Source of the DNA: an uncultured Muribaculaceae bacterium
GTDB taxonomy: Bacteria; Bacteroidota; Bacteroidia; Bacteroidales; Muribaculaceae
Reading direction: 5' to 3'
Assembly: GCA_910579605.1 (NCBI GenBank)
Contig: CAJTUG010000004.1
Span: 1-32,356, forward strand
Length of the DNA stretch: 32,356 nt
The notes beneath the pieces were generated by a model. The model worked only from the letters and a program-made list of their open reading frames with translations, had not been told where the DNA came from and did no database searches. The position numbers and the translations under genes are program-made. Numbering within the stretch: position 1 is the stretch's first letter; each line of letters begins with the position of its first letter. Below are positions 1-8,756 of the stretch, one piece after another.

Positions 1-1
1 A

Positions 2-385
2 TTTATATCATCGGATGCGTTGAAGAGCCTCAAAGATTTGTCGTTTGAGTCGAAGCGTATGCACCTTACATTCCCCAAATTCAAAATGGCTCCCGAGGAA
101 GAGATGGAATTGAATAAGCCTCTTGCGGCCTTGGGAATAAAGAGCATGTGTTTTTCCGATCTCAAACTCTTCAACGAACCTGTGGAAGGCTTATTGCAAA
201 CATTGCAGAAGGCTACGGTAGAGTTTAATGAAGACGGCGCTGAAGCTTCGGCTGTAACTATCGTAAATGCCGATGGAGCATTCACTCCTAATGATGAGAT
301 GATTTTTGACCGTCCGTTCGTGTTTATGATCAATTTGAAATCTACGGGCACTTCCCTCATAGCCGGCAAGGTTGCTAATCTCTAA
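2..385 (+). CDS. Serpin (serine protease inhibitor), C-terminal fragment
   Basis: The reading frame is open from base 2, so this is the 3' end of a gene whose start lies off the left edge; the TTG at 20 is only an internal Leu codon. The visible ~127 residues match the end of the serpin fold: an LTFPKFK strand, a LGIKSMCF segment, the hinge EFNEDGAEASAVT (bases about 224-259), a reactive-centre loop around NADGAFTPN, and the closing FDRPFVFMI...IAGKV strands. In the family the loop baits a protease, which is trapped when the loop inserts into a beta-sheet. The hinge keeps the small residues (G, A, S, A, T) expected of inhibitory members, although the usual P14 Thr/Ser is Ala. The P1 residue cannot be fixed by eye; Ala or Phe of GAF is likely, which would suit elastase- or chymotrypsin-like targets. 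Whether it is exported cannot be seen. The family call is firm; target and inhibition are inference. Confidence 0.9.
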   Translation, partial: FISSDALKSLKDLSFESKRMHLTFPKFKMAPEEEMELNKPLAALGIKSMCFSDLKLFNEPVEGLLQTLQKATVEFNEDGAEASAVTIVNADGAFTPNDEMIFDRPFVFMINLKSTGTSLIAGKVANL

Positions 386-423
386 GAAAAGGTTTCAAAA
401 AGACGGTAAATATAGACAGGATA

Positions 424-458
424 ATGAGCGGCGCAGTAAAGGCGCCGCTCATTTTTTT
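424..458 (+). terminator. Rho-independent terminator after the serpin gene
   Basis: A perfect 11-bp stem (424-434 with 442-452, arm ATGAGCGGCGC) closes a 7-nt loop and runs straight into seven T residues (452-458). It lies 39 nt after the serpin stop codon and separates that gene from the regulator promoter downstream. Confidence 0.93.
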
Positions 459-505
459 GTATGTGCATAGTGGAGTTAACATTTATTATAAAATTCTATG
501 GAAAG

Positions 506-537
506 TTTGCGAGAATTGAATAATTGCATTAACTTTG
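506..537 (+). promoter_or_regulatory. Bacteroidota-type promoter of the SusR-like gene
   Basis: A -33 TTTG (506-509) and a -7 TAACTTTG (530-537) are separated by 20 nt, which fits the Bacteroidota sigma-ABfr consensus. Transcription should begin near 543-545. This decides the start of the next gene: the ATG at 498 lies upstream of the promoter, so translation must begin at the ATG at 558. Confidence 0.82.
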
Positions 538-557
538 CGATAACAAGTAGACTGACC

Positions 558-2243
558 ATGAAAAATGTTGCGCTCATTATCACATTATTGTTTTATATTT
601 TATTTTCGCTACCCGTGTGGGGCAACCGAAGTGAAGAGGTTGAAACTGCACTGAGGGAGTTGCAGTATACCATAGGGCTGTCAGACGATTACGATAGAGG
701 CAAAACCAAAGAAATAGATGCATTAAAGTCTAAACTGAATCATAGCCGGAGCTATGATACGGGTTATTTTTTGACGAGCCGTCTGATAGAGGAGTATGAG
801 GCCTATTTGTGCGATTCGGCTCTTTACTATGTGAACAAGAATATTGTTAATGCCCGAACTCGCGGAGATAAGCCTGGCGAAATCAGGGTGTTGTTGACTA
901 AATGCGACATATTGGGGCGAGCCGGGCTTTTTATGGAGGCATTGGATCTTTTAAATACTATAGATCCTGAAAGTCTTGATGGGGATCTGAAGCAGAATTA
1001 CTATTCAACGGCTTATTCTATAGCGCAGTTTATGTATGAGAACGCAACTGGGACGGAGTATGCCGTGGATTATTTGCGGAAGACTCAATTGTATTGCGAT
1101 TCGGCTGTTGCATATACGACACCCGGGACATTTGACTATGCGCGTCTTCGGGCGGCCCAGCATTTAGGACGGCATGAGTATGGTGCATGTATAAGTTTGC
1201 TTGACAGTGCTTCGCAGTGTTATGAATCGGGCGAGCGAGAGTATTCTATTTTGCGATCTACCCAGGGATATGCCGCATCTAAGGTTGATTCACTGCAAGA
1301 TGAGGCGTTGTTGTGGATAGCGGAGGCCGCTATAAGCGACATAAAGGGTTCGATAAAAGAAAACACGGCGAGCCGCGCTTTGGCGGAGCGTCTGTATGAG
1401 CAGGGACGCGTGAAATATGCCAATGCGTTTGCCAAGAAAAGCATGGAAGACGCATCGTTTTTTTCGGCGAGGATGCGTTCGGCCCAGTCGGCTCAGATGT
1501 TGCCAATAATAGACCGACAATATGAAAGGTTGCAGAACGAGTCGCAAGAGCGAACACGTGTGGCTATAGTTGTTTTGGTTGGAGTTGCAATAGGCTTGGC
1601 TATCTGCCTTTTTCTGATTGTCCGTTTGACTCACCGATTGCGGTCGGCTAATGATCAGTTGGTAGAATCGTCGGAAGAGGTGAAGGAGCTTAACCGTCAA
1701 CAGCGATATGCAGCCGAAGAAACCCATCAGCTTAATATCAAGCTACGTGAGGCCAACAATATAAAGGAGGCCTATCTGATGCAGTTTATGGAGATGAGTT
1801 CGCGAAGCATAAACTCACTTGAGCGTTTCCGAAAATCCATGCTTTTGCTGCAGGCAACGGGCAAGCAAGAGGAGCTTAGGAAATCACTGAAGAGCAGTTC
1901 TACGGTAAACGAGGCTTTGAAGGAGCTTTATCTGACATTTGACAAAGCTTTTCTCACAATTTTCCCGGACTTTGTAGAGAGTTTCAACGCTCTACTTAAA
2001 GAAGACGAAAAAGTACATATCACTCCCAGTGAGTCTTTTTCGACCGAGCTCAGGATCTATGCTTTGATACGAATGGGTATCAGCGATAACCACCGTATAT
2101 CAGATTTCCTCCGTTGCTCGCTATCTACTATCTACACCTACCGGAGCAAGATGAAAGCCCGTGCGATCAACCCTGATACATTTGAGGATAAGGTGATGGC
2201 TATAGCTTCTATAAGCGGAGGAGAAACGACTATTCCGGATTGA
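558..2243 (+). CDS. susR: SusR-like membrane-spanning transcriptional regulator (TPR-type sensor, DUF6377-like C-terminus)
   Basis: A 561-residue protein. Residues 1-22 form a signal peptide, followed by a ~300-residue helical, TPR-like region predicted to be periplasmic. One membrane helix lies at about 334-355 (VAIVVLVGVAIGLAICLFLIV), then a coiled coil, then a C-terminal DNA-binding-type region with a helix-turn-helix-like segment near 506-537 (ISDNHRISDF...STIYTYRSKMKARA). Size and layout match B. thetaiotaomicron SusR, which senses maltose/starch products and activates the sus operon. It stands alone behind its own promoter, directly upstream of susC on the same strand. The family name DUF6377 is from memory. 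The role as activator of the downstream operon is inferred from position; the ligand is not shown by the sequence. Confidence 0.85.
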   Translation: MKNVALIITLLFYILFSLPVWGNRSEEVETALRELQYTIGLSDDYDRGKTKEIDALKSKLNHSRSYDTGYFLTSRLIEEYEAYLCDSALYYVNKNIVNARTRGDKPGEIRVLLTKCDILGRAGLFMEALDLLNTIDPESLDGDLKQNYYSTAYSIAQFMYENATGTEYAVDYLRKTQLYCDSAVAYTTPGTFDYARLRAAQHLGRHEYGACISLLDSASQCYESGEREYSILRSTQGYAASKVDSLQDEALLWIAEAAISDIKGSIKENTASRALAERLYEQGRVKYANAFAKKSMEDASFFSARMRSAQSAQMLPIIDRQYERLQNESQERTRVAIVVLVGVAIGLAICLFLIVRLTHRLRSANDQLVESSEEVKELNRQQRYAAEETHQLNIKLREANNIKEAYLMQFMEMSSRSINSLERFRKSMLLLQATGKQEELRKSLKSSSTVNEALKELYLTFDKAFLTIFPDFVESFNALLKEDEKVHITPSESFSTELRIYALIRMGISDNHRISDFLRCSLSTIYTYRSKMKARAINPDTFEDKVMAIASISGGETTIPD

Positions 2244-2256
2244 ATTAATGGGTTGC

Positions 2257-2370
2257 GGAAAGCTCTTTTTGTAGGAAAAGCTCTTTTATGAGCCTTTGAT
2301 TTTAGTCTACTATCGGGCATGGCATAGCTTTGAGTGCCAGATATTTGGCGTTTGATGAAACTTTGATTTT
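2257..2370 (+). repeat. Short direct repeats upstream of susC (candidate regulator sites)
   Basis: Between the regulator and susC there is a near-tandem repeat GGAAAGCTCTTTTT (2257-2270) and GGAAAAGCTCTTTTA (2274-2287, 17-nt period). A second element, CTTTGATTTT, occurs twice (2294-2303 and 2361-2370). The last copy ends about 36 nt upstream of the susC -7 box, where an activator would sit. Binding by the SusR-like protein is a guess, because AT-rich spacers produce such repeats by chance. Confidence 0.35.
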
Positions 2371-2405
2371 GATTAGAGCAATAAACATCGCAGAATTTTT
2401 ATACA

Positions 2406-2413
2406 TAATTTTG
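2406..2413 (+). promoter_or_regulatory. -7 element of the susC operon promoter
   Basis: TAATTTTG matches the Bacteroidota -7 consensus TAnnTTTG, 38 nt before the susC ATG. No TTTG is found at the normal -33 distance. An absent -33 box is what one expects of a promoter that needs an activator, here plausibly the SusR-like protein encoded just upstream. Confidence 0.65.
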
Positions 2414-2451
2414 CGGTGAAAGAACTATCTCAATAACTTAAAATCAGTATC

Positions 2452-5412
2452 ATGATTAAACCAATGTTCATCACGCAGCAATTGCGCCGATTGTGGATGG
2501 CTGTCCTCTTGGTGAGCTTATCCGCAGTTTGTGCGAGTGCTTTGGTAACTGTTCGCGGAACGGTTACTGACGAAACCGGAGAACCTCTGATAGGCGCCTC
2601 CGTGAAAATTGAAGGTTCTCAACTTGGAGCAGCTACGGATATTGACGGTAACTACTCCTTATCGAATGTTGAGCCTAATGCAACACTTATTTTCAGCTAC
2701 ATCGGCTATGTAGACCAGAAGGTTAAAGTAGCCGGAAGGACTAAAATCGACGTTACTCTTTTGGAGAACAACCAGGTTCTCGATGAGGTTGTTGTTATCG
2801 GTTACGGTTCGTTGAGCAAGAAAGAGCTTTCGAGTTCTATTGTTCAGGTAGACAAATCCCAATTCCAGCAGGGAGCTATGAACAATGCTATGGAGATGCT
2901 TGCCGGTAAAGTGGCCGGTCTGAACGTTTCCACCACATCTGCCGCCGACCCTAACTCGGGGTCGTCGCTCCAGGTTCGCGGAGCTACATCGCTTTCGGCA
3001 TCCAATAGCCCGTTGGTTGTAATCGACGGTGTTGCCGGTGGCGACATCCGTACAATCGCGCCACAGGATATCGAGTCTATGACCGTTCTTAAAGACGCAG
3101 CTTCTGCAGCTATTTATGGTACTCGCGGAGCCAACGGCGTTATCTTGATTACTACCAAGAAAGGTTCGGGAACAGAAGGTAAGGTTTCTGTGACCTATGA
3201 CGGCTATTATGGCATCAATTTTGCAAAAGGTCGCCCAGACGTTCTTTCTCCTGACGAATTCCGTGCGTCGCGCCGCGGCCAGGACTATGGCGCAAGCACC
3301 GACTGGTATAGCGAAATCCTCCGCGACCACTCCTATGATACCAACCACTATCTTTCTGTTGATGTTACCAACAGCAAGGGTTTCTTCAGCGGTTCTATGA
3401 GCTATAAGAAGGCTACGGGTCTTGATATCAAGACGGCCCGTGACGAATTTGGCGGCCGTTTCAACATGCAACAGTCGGTATTGGAAAACCACTTGCAGAT
3501 AAGCGCGTCTTTGACAGCTCGCAAGGTTCATGAAGACTATGGCAACAATGTGTTTGACAACGCGTTGAATATCAACCCTACAATGCCTATCAAGAATGAC
3601 GACGGCACATGGTTCCAGCCGACATCTCCTACCGGTGCCCGCAACCCTGTTCAGGAAATCACCGTTAATACGAGCCAGGGCAACCGTGTTTACCTTTTGG
3701 GAACGACCGACGTGAAATACAATATCTGGCACAACGATCTTCATACTGTGAATACACAGTTGAGCTACTCTTATGCCTACAATGACTTGAAGAGCGATTA
3801 TTACACTCCTTCTACATCGGGCGAGTCTTTCTGGAACGGTTATAAGGGCCGCGCTTCCATCACTTACCAGAAATGGTGGACCAACCGTCTTGAATGGATC
3901 GGCAACTATATTTTCCACAAAGATGACCACGACTTTAAGTTTATGGCGGGTTATAGCTGGGAACGTTCGAAATGGGAGCGTCAGTTCAGCGAGAACAGCG
4001 ATTTCACATTCGACGAAACTCTTTGGCATAATATCGGCTCGGGCTCATATCTTGGCGAGGGTAAAGCCAACATGAGCGCGGGCGCAAGCGAATCGACCCT
4101 CATCGGTTTCTTCGGTCGTGTTAACTATAGCTGGAAATCTATGCTTATAGCGTCTGCATCTCTCCGCTATGAAGGTTCTACTAAATTCGGTAACGACCAC
4201 AAGTGGGGTTATTTCCCTGCAGCGTCTTTGGCCTGGGAAATTGTGAGAATGCCTTTCATGAGCGATTTGGGCGATAAGATCCAGAGCTTGAAACCCCGTA
4301 TTTCTTATGGTGTGACAGGCCGCAGCGATTTTGATTCGTATAAATCTATTTCTACATATTCTACCAACGGCAATTATTTGATGGACGGCACTTGGGTTAA
4401 CGGCTACCGCCCGTCGAGCAACCCTAACCCCAATTTGGGCTGGGAAAAATCCAAGGCAAGCAATGTTGGTGTAGATTTCATGTTCTTCAACCGTTTGTAT
4501 GGTTCTGTAGAATATTTCGATCGCCGTTCGGAAGATCTTCTCTACAACTATACCGCACCTCAACCTCCGTATGTATATTCCAGCATTTTGTTTAATGTCG
4601 GTACGATCAAGAATACGGGTGTTGAATTGGCTTTGACCGGCGATGTTGTGGTAAATCAGCCCGTTACATGGACAACCGGTATCAATTATTCATATGGCAC
4701 AACGAAGCTTACCAAGCTTTCCGACGGTGTATATCAGGCAACCTATCTTGACCTCTATTCCAAAGGCGGCCCCGGCGCCAACGAGTATTTCTTCAGAGTA
4801 GAGGAAGGCGGAGCAGTTGGCCAGTTCTACGGTTTCAGATATGCCGGAGTGGATGAAGGCGGCAATATGTTGGTGTACAATTCGGAGGGTGAAAAGATCT
4901 ATGCAACACAGGCCAATCCGGATACCGACAAGAGCTATATAGGCAATGGCGCCCCCAAACATTTCTTGACCTGGAACAACACATTGCGCTGGAAAGGTTT
5001 TGATTTGAGCATGATGTGGCGAGGAGCTTTCGGTCATCAGATTTTCAACAACCGTAAGTATGGTATGGGTCTTCGTGGTTGCGGAACAGACAACGTTCTT
5101 CGTGAGGCCTATCTTGGCGATAAGGAACTATATGCTTCTTCTGGCGTGATTTCCGACTATTTCTTGGAAAACGGCGATTTCTTCAAGCTTGACAATGTTA
5201 CATTGGGTTATACCGTTCCTTTGAAAGCTAATAAGTTTATAGACAATTTGCGAGTTTACTGCACGGCCAAGAATTTGTTTACCATTACCGGTTACAAGGG
5301 CAATGATCCTTCTGTGGTAACTTCTACGGGTATCACCCCCGGTGTAGACCAATCCGGCGCTTATCCGTCTGCAACTCAGCTCACATTTGGCGTAACTCTT
5401 AAGTTCAAATAA
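2452..5412 (+). CDS. susC: SusC-type TonB-dependent oligosaccharide transporter
   Basis: A 986-residue outer-membrane transporter that imports starch oligosaccharides using TonB energy. Residues 1-30 form a signal peptide (cut near CASA). Residues 32-105 form the carboxypeptidase-regulatory-like domain (VRGTVTDETGEPLIGASV). The TonB-box region is DEVVVIGYG at 111-119, the plug follows at about 120-245 (with VIDGVAGGDI and the AAIYGTRGANGVILITTKKG motif), then the beta-barrel, ending in the aromatic-rich LTFGVTLKFK. Full length for the family. It is the first gene of the operon; susD starts 26 nt after its stop. A second in-frame ATG at 2464 could be used instead. Starch specificity is inferred from the linked GH13, GH97 and CBM26 genes. 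Confidence 0.95.
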   Translation: MIKPMFITQQLRRLWMAVLLVSLSAVCASALVTVRGTVTDETGEPLIGASVKIEGSQLGAATDIDGNYSLSNVEPNATLIFSYIGYVDQKVKVAGRTKIDVTLLENNQVLDEVVVIGYGSLSKKELSSSIVQVDKSQFQQGAMNNAMEMLAGKVAGLNVSTTSAADPNSGSSLQVRGATSLSASNSPLVVIDGVAGGDIRTIAPQDIESMTVLKDAASAAIYGTRGANGVILITTKKGSGTEGKVSVTYDGYYGINFAKGRPDVLSPDEFRASRRGQDYGASTDWYSEILRDHSYDTNHYLSVDVTNSKGFFSGSMSYKKATGLDIKTARDEFGGRFNMQQSVLENHLQISASLTARKVHEDYGNNVFDNALNINPTMPIKNDDGTWFQPTSPTGARNPVQEITVNTSQGNRVYLLGTTDVKYNIWHNDLHTVNTQLSYSYAYNDLKSDYYTPSTSGESFWNGYKGRASITYQKWWTNRLEWIGNYIFHKDDHDFKFMAGYSWERSKWERQFSENSDFTFDETLWHNIGSGSYLGEGKANMSAGASESTLIGFFGRVNYSWKSMLIASASLRYEGSTKFGNDHKWGYFPAASLAWEIVRMPFMSDLGDKIQSLKPRISYGVTGRSDFDSYKSISTYSTNGNYLMDGTWVNGYRPSSNPNPNLGWEKSKASNVGVDFMFFNRLYGSVEYFDRRSEDLLYNYTAPQPPYVYSSILFNVGTIKNTGVELALTGDVVVNQPVTWTTGINYSYGTTKLTKLSDGVYQATYLDLYSKGGPGANEYFFRVEEGGAVGQFYGFRYAGVDEGGNMLVYNSEGEKIYATQANPDTDKSYIGNGAPKHFLTWNNTLRWKGFDLSMMWRGAFGHQIFNNRKYGMGLRGCGTDNVLREAYLGDKELYASSGVISDYFLENGDFFKLDNVTLGYTVPLKANKFIDNLRVYCTAKNLFTITGYKGNDPSVVTSTGITPGVDQSGAYPSATQLTFGVTLKFK

Positions 5413-5438
5413 GCTAAGAACCAAAAAATCTGAAAACA

Positions 5439-7217
5439 ATGAAAAAAATAAAATTATATAGCTGCGTTCTTGCACTTGCCGGTTTGACCTTGAGCGGTTG
5501 CACCGACCTTGACGAGAAAGTGTACGACCGTATCGACGCTTCCATCTACTATCAGGATGAGAACAGTATAAAGGGCTCGGTTTCCGCAATTTATTCTTCG
5601 GCATGCTCCGGTTTCCTTGAATATTTCTGGTATCTTAACGAATTTTCGGCCGACCAAATAGCATGGCGAACATGGAACGGCGGCGGCTGGGGCTGGGACG
5701 AGGCCAACAAGTATGTGCTTTCGGCTCATTCGTGGAACTCGGAATCGCTTATCATCCGCCAAGCATGGGAAAAGGCATGGACCACTATCGGTTTGTGTAA
5801 TACCATTCTTGGAGACCTTGAAAACATAGACCCGGGCAGCATAGGTCTTACCCGCGAAAAGGTAGATATGTATATCAGCGAGGTTCGTACTATGCGTGCA
5901 TGGGCATATTACAATAACTTTGAACTTTGGGGCGGCAGTATTCCCGTGAATACCAAGGCGGGCGGCGAGGTTCAAGGTTCTGCCGGAACCGACTGGACTA
6001 CCGGTTGCCAAGAGGTATACGATTTTATAGCGAAAGAACTTGATGAGTCTTATCCTACAATGCTTGTGGAAGACGGGAAGAACCGTAACCGTCTTACCCA
6101 AGGTATGAACCGTATGCTCAAGATGCGTTTGCTTCTCAATGCCAATATCTTTATCGGCCAGGATAAATACGCTGAATGCGAAGCTCTTGCCCGAGAACTT
6201 AAGGACGGTAAATACGGTAAATATGAGTTGGTGTCGGACTACCGCGAGATTTTCTCTATCGGCAACGAGAACTGCCCTGAAATCGTATTTGCATTTGCTC
6301 AGGAAGACGGCAAACAGACGAACAACAACCGCAACACTCCGTTCTTGCCCTACAATTATTTTGATTTCGTGGGCGGGACATATGCTCAATCGGGTTGGAA
6401 CTGCACATGCTTGGTTCCCTCGTTTGACAACTATGGTAATGTTCAGCCTAATGGCGGCACAGACAATCCTCGTTCGTTCGTGACATATTACGGCGATAAA
6501 CTCGGTGCAGTTTATGAAAGATTTGATGACCGCGACGTTCGTAAGCAACCTTTCCACTGCGATGCAAGCGGAAATTGGAACGGTATCTTCCTTATGGGCG
6601 CACAGAAGAACTATACAACCGGTGAGCCAGTCCTTGCAGATGCCGACCGCGACGGCGAGCCTCTTGTATATGTAGACCAGTTGGGTACCTTCAAGAACCT
6701 TGGCCGCACACTCGAAGAGGTTATGTCTCCTCGTTGGGGCGAGACCAATTCCGGCTACCGTCTGCTCAAATATCCTATCTATCCCGAGTCTTACGGTGTT
6801 TATTTCGTGGATATCGATGAGGTTGAATTCCGTTTTGCCGAGGTATACTACACTCTTGCAGAATGCTTGATGCGTAAAGGTCAGGCCGACGAAGCCAAGA
6901 ATCTTATAAACGAGGTGCGTGGCCGTTATTTCAAAGATAAATCGGCACTCAACGACCCTGGCAAGGGCTTTACGGCATTTGATATGGATTGGCTCCTTTC
7001 GGAATGGGGTAAAGAATTCTTGAACGAAGGTCGTCGCCGCCGCACAGATTTGCGTCGTTTCGACAAGTTTACACAAGGACAATGGTGGTTCTTTGGCCGA
7101 GCACACGAAGACGGTTTTGACCTTCCAGCTAAGCGCGACCGCAAATATGAATGGTTCCCTCTTCCGGCAACCGCAATGATGGTTAACCCCGACTTGCGTC
7201 AGGTTCCCAACTATTAA
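5439..7217 (+). CDS. susD: SusD-like outer-membrane glycan-binding lipoprotein
   Basis: A 592-residue lipoprotein of the RagB/SusD family. The signal peptide ends in lipobox LSGC with the lipidated Cys at residue 21. The N-terminal half has the helical TPR-like scaffold of the family (VRTMRAWAYYNNFELWGGSIPV). The C-terminal part has the hallmark AEVYYTLAECLMRKGQADEAKNLINEVRGR followed by WGKEFLNEGRRRRTDLRRFDKF and the late PLPATAMMVNPDLRQVPNY. SusD closes like a lid over SusC and passes substrate into it. The length is slightly above SusD of B. thetaiotaomicron (about 550). The region rich in Trp (MAWRTWNGGGWGWDEANKY, about 69-89) may contribute sugar-stacking surfaces; this is inference. Confidence 0.95.
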   Translation: MKKIKLYSCVLALAGLTLSGCTDLDEKVYDRIDASIYYQDENSIKGSVSAIYSSACSGFLEYFWYLNEFSADQIAWRTWNGGGWGWDEANKYVLSAHSWNSESLIIRQAWEKAWTTIGLCNTILGDLENIDPGSIGLTREKVDMYISEVRTMRAWAYYNNFELWGGSIPVNTKAGGEVQGSAGTDWTTGCQEVYDFIAKELDESYPTMLVEDGKNRNRLTQGMNRMLKMRLLLNANIFIGQDKYAECEALARELKDGKYGKYELVSDYREIFSIGNENCPEIVFAFAQEDGKQTNNNRNTPFLPYNYFDFVGGTYAQSGWNCTCLVPSFDNYGNVQPNGGTDNPRSFVTYYGDKLGAVYERFDDRDVRKQPFHCDASGNWNGIFLMGAQKNYTTGEPVLADADRDGEPLVYVDQLGTFKNLGRTLEEVMSPRWGETNSGYRLLKYPIYPESYGVYFVDIDEVEFRFAEVYYTLAECLMRKGQADEAKNLINEVRGRYFKDKSALNDPGKGFTAFDMDWLLSEWGKEFLNEGRRRRTDLRRFDKFTQGQWWFFGRAHEDGFDLPAKRDRKYEWFPLPATAMMVNPDLRQVPNY

Positions 7218-7251
7218 TCTCCTTTCATTCAAATAAAATATCAAGGACAAT

Positions 7252-8685
7252 ATGAAAAAATTATATAAATTCCTCCTTCCGGCTTTGCTGCCAGTAATGG
7301 CGCTTACCGCATGCGACGACAAGGAAGAAATAGTTTTCGAGAGCCAATTGCCGCAGTTTGAACTCCGGAGCGATGCCGTGCTCTACGAAGTGATTATGCC
7401 TCAGGGCACACTTGCCGAAGAAGAACTGTATATTTCGGGCGCCTTCAACGGTGGCGATGAGCTTGCTGTTGGCGATCCCCGCTGGCGTCTTGAACCGGCT
7501 GAGAATGTAGATTACAAATGGGGTATTTATCTTTTCCCTTCGGATTTTGCCGAGGGCAAGACTCCAGCCGACGGTTTCCACTTTGTGAGCGCCGTTAACG
7601 GTGCAGAACGTACTCTCAAAGGTCTTGAGGTTACTCATACGGATTATGCCGCTTTGGGGCAACGTGTGAATATCACAGTTCAACGTTGGCAAAGCTATTT
7701 TGAGAAAGAAGAAGATCCAGGCGAGATAGAACACGATGGATATGCAGTGTTTGTAGATGACCAGACGGGCTGGGATAACCTTTATCTCTACCAATGGGGT
7801 GAGGTTAACGACCTTGGCGGCTCATGGCCAGGCGCAACACCTACCGGTACTGTGGATATCAAGGGTGTTACCTATAAATATTTTGATATGGGCGAAGCCA
7901 ATAAGGGCTTGGGTCAGAACCTTATCTTCAATAATGGCGACGGTACACAGTTGGCAGACTTCGGCTATACTATCGACCACGATCTATATGTACGCATCAC
8001 AGCCGATGGTTGCGAGGAAATAGATCCTGACAATGCAGTTACGCACGACGGATATGTGGTTTATGTAGCCGATATCACGGGCTGGGATAAGCTTTATCTC
8101 TACCAGTGGGGTGAGGTTAACGACCTTGGCGGCTCATGGCCAGGCGCAGAACCTACCGGTACTCAGGTTATCAACGGTGTTACCTATAAATATTTTGATA
8201 TGGGTGAGGCTAATGCCGGTTTGGGTCAGAACCTTATCTTCAATAATGGCGACGGCACACAGTTGGCAGATTTCGGCTATACTATCGACCATGATGTTTA
8301 TCTTGAGGTAGGTAAAGCCGTTAAGGAAATCGATCCTGCAACTTATGTTCCCGATGGCGGCGGTGACGACCCCGTTCCTAATCCCGAACCTACTGTGACA
8401 TATTATCTCTATGTTGCCGACAACAGCGGTTGGGATGAAATGGCAGTCTATGCCTGGGGCGACAGCGAGGTATTTGGCGGCTGGCCCGGAGCTGTGGCAG
8501 AGGAAGCCAAGAAAGTCAACGGCAAACTCTACTGGCGTTTCCCTGTGACAGCAGAAGGAGCAAACGTTAATCTTATCTTTAATAATAATAACGGTGGCGT
8601 TCAGTTTGACGGTCCTAATGTGACATTTGATCATGATGTTTACATGACTATCACAGCCACAGGCGCTGAAATAGAAGAACTCTAA
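7252..8685 (+). CDS. SusE/SusF-position starch-binding lipoprotein with three CBM26-like modules
   Basis: A 477-residue surface lipoprotein. The signal peptide ends in LTAC with Cys 21. Residues about 33-150 form a SusE/F-type beta-rich N-terminal region. Three carbohydrate-binding modules follow: module 1 about 162-260, module 2 about 266-362, module 3 about 384-475. Each has the GW(D)..LYLYQWG ... WPG ... YxYF/YWRF ... NLIFNN pattern of CBM26 starch-binding modules, whose Trp/Tyr residues stack on alpha-glucan. Modules 1 and 2 are nearly the same; module 3 has diverged and follows a Pro/Gly linker (DGGGDDPVPNPEPT). It occupies the place of susE/susF in the operon, starting 34 nt after susD, but need not be their direct homologue. 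It probably anchors starch at the cell surface for SusC, SusD and the amylase. Confidence 0.85.
   Translation: MKKLYKFLLPALLPVMALTACDDKEEIVFESQLPQFELRSDAVLYEVIMPQGTLAEEELYISGAFNGGDELAVGDPRWRLEPAENVDYKWGIYLFPSDFAEGKTPADGFHFVSAVNGAERTLKGLEVTHTDYAALGQRVNITVQRWQSYFEKEEDPGEIEHDGYAVFVDDQTGWDNLYLYQWGEVNDLGGSWPGATPTGTVDIKGVTYKYFDMGEANKGLGQNLIFNNGDGTQLADFGYTIDHDLYVRITADGCEEIDPDNAVTHDGYVVYVADITGWDKLYLYQWGEVNDLGGSWPGAEPTGTQVINGVTYKYFDMGEANAGLGQNLIFNNGDGTQLADFGYTIDHDVYLEVGKAVKEIDPATYVPDGGGDDPVPNPEPTVTYYLYVADNSGWDEMAVYAWGDSEVFGGWPGAVAEEAKKVNGKLYWRFPVTAEGANVNLIFNNNNGGVQFDGPNVTFDHDVYMTITATGAEIEEL
7732..8307 (+). repeat. In-frame tandem duplication encoding CBM26 modules 1 and 2
   Basis: Two copies (about 7732-7995 and 8044-8307) are offset by exactly 312 bases (104 codons). 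Long stretches are identical at the DNA level, for example around 7798-7842 versus 8110-8154. By eye the encoded modules differ at about ten of 83 aligned residues, suggesting recent duplication or ongoing gene conversion. The third module (from about 8398) is too diverged to belong to the DNA repeat. Confidence 0.9.
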
Positions 8686-8700
8686 TATAATCCCGATTCT

Positions 8701-8735
8701 GCTTCCGCAGGCGTGGACCTTACTCCTGCGGAAGC
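8701..8735 (+). promoter_or_regulatory. Intercistronic hairpin between the starch-binding lipoprotein and the amylase gene
   Basis: A perfect 11-bp stem (GCTTCCGCAGG at 8701-8711 with 8725-8735) encloses a 13-nt loop. It is followed by ATTTCAAC, not by a T tract, so it is unlikely to be an efficient terminator. It sits 21 nt before the amylase ATG and may protect the upstream mRNA end, reduce read-through or lower translation of the enzyme genes. The function is inferred. Confidence 0.7.
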
Positions 8736-8756
8736 ATTTCAACAAACTCATCTCCA

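Noticed and set aside
498..557. An upstream start for the SusR-like gene at 498.
   Set aside because: It lies upstream of the -7 box (530-537), and the signal peptide begins at 558.
5454..7322. A 622-codon open frame on the minus strand opposite susD, and a 456-codon one at 2659-4029 opposite susC.
   Set aside because: They mirror the codon pattern of the strongly supported susD and susC genes, are rich in Cys, His and Ile runs, show no domain or signal, and have no promoter.
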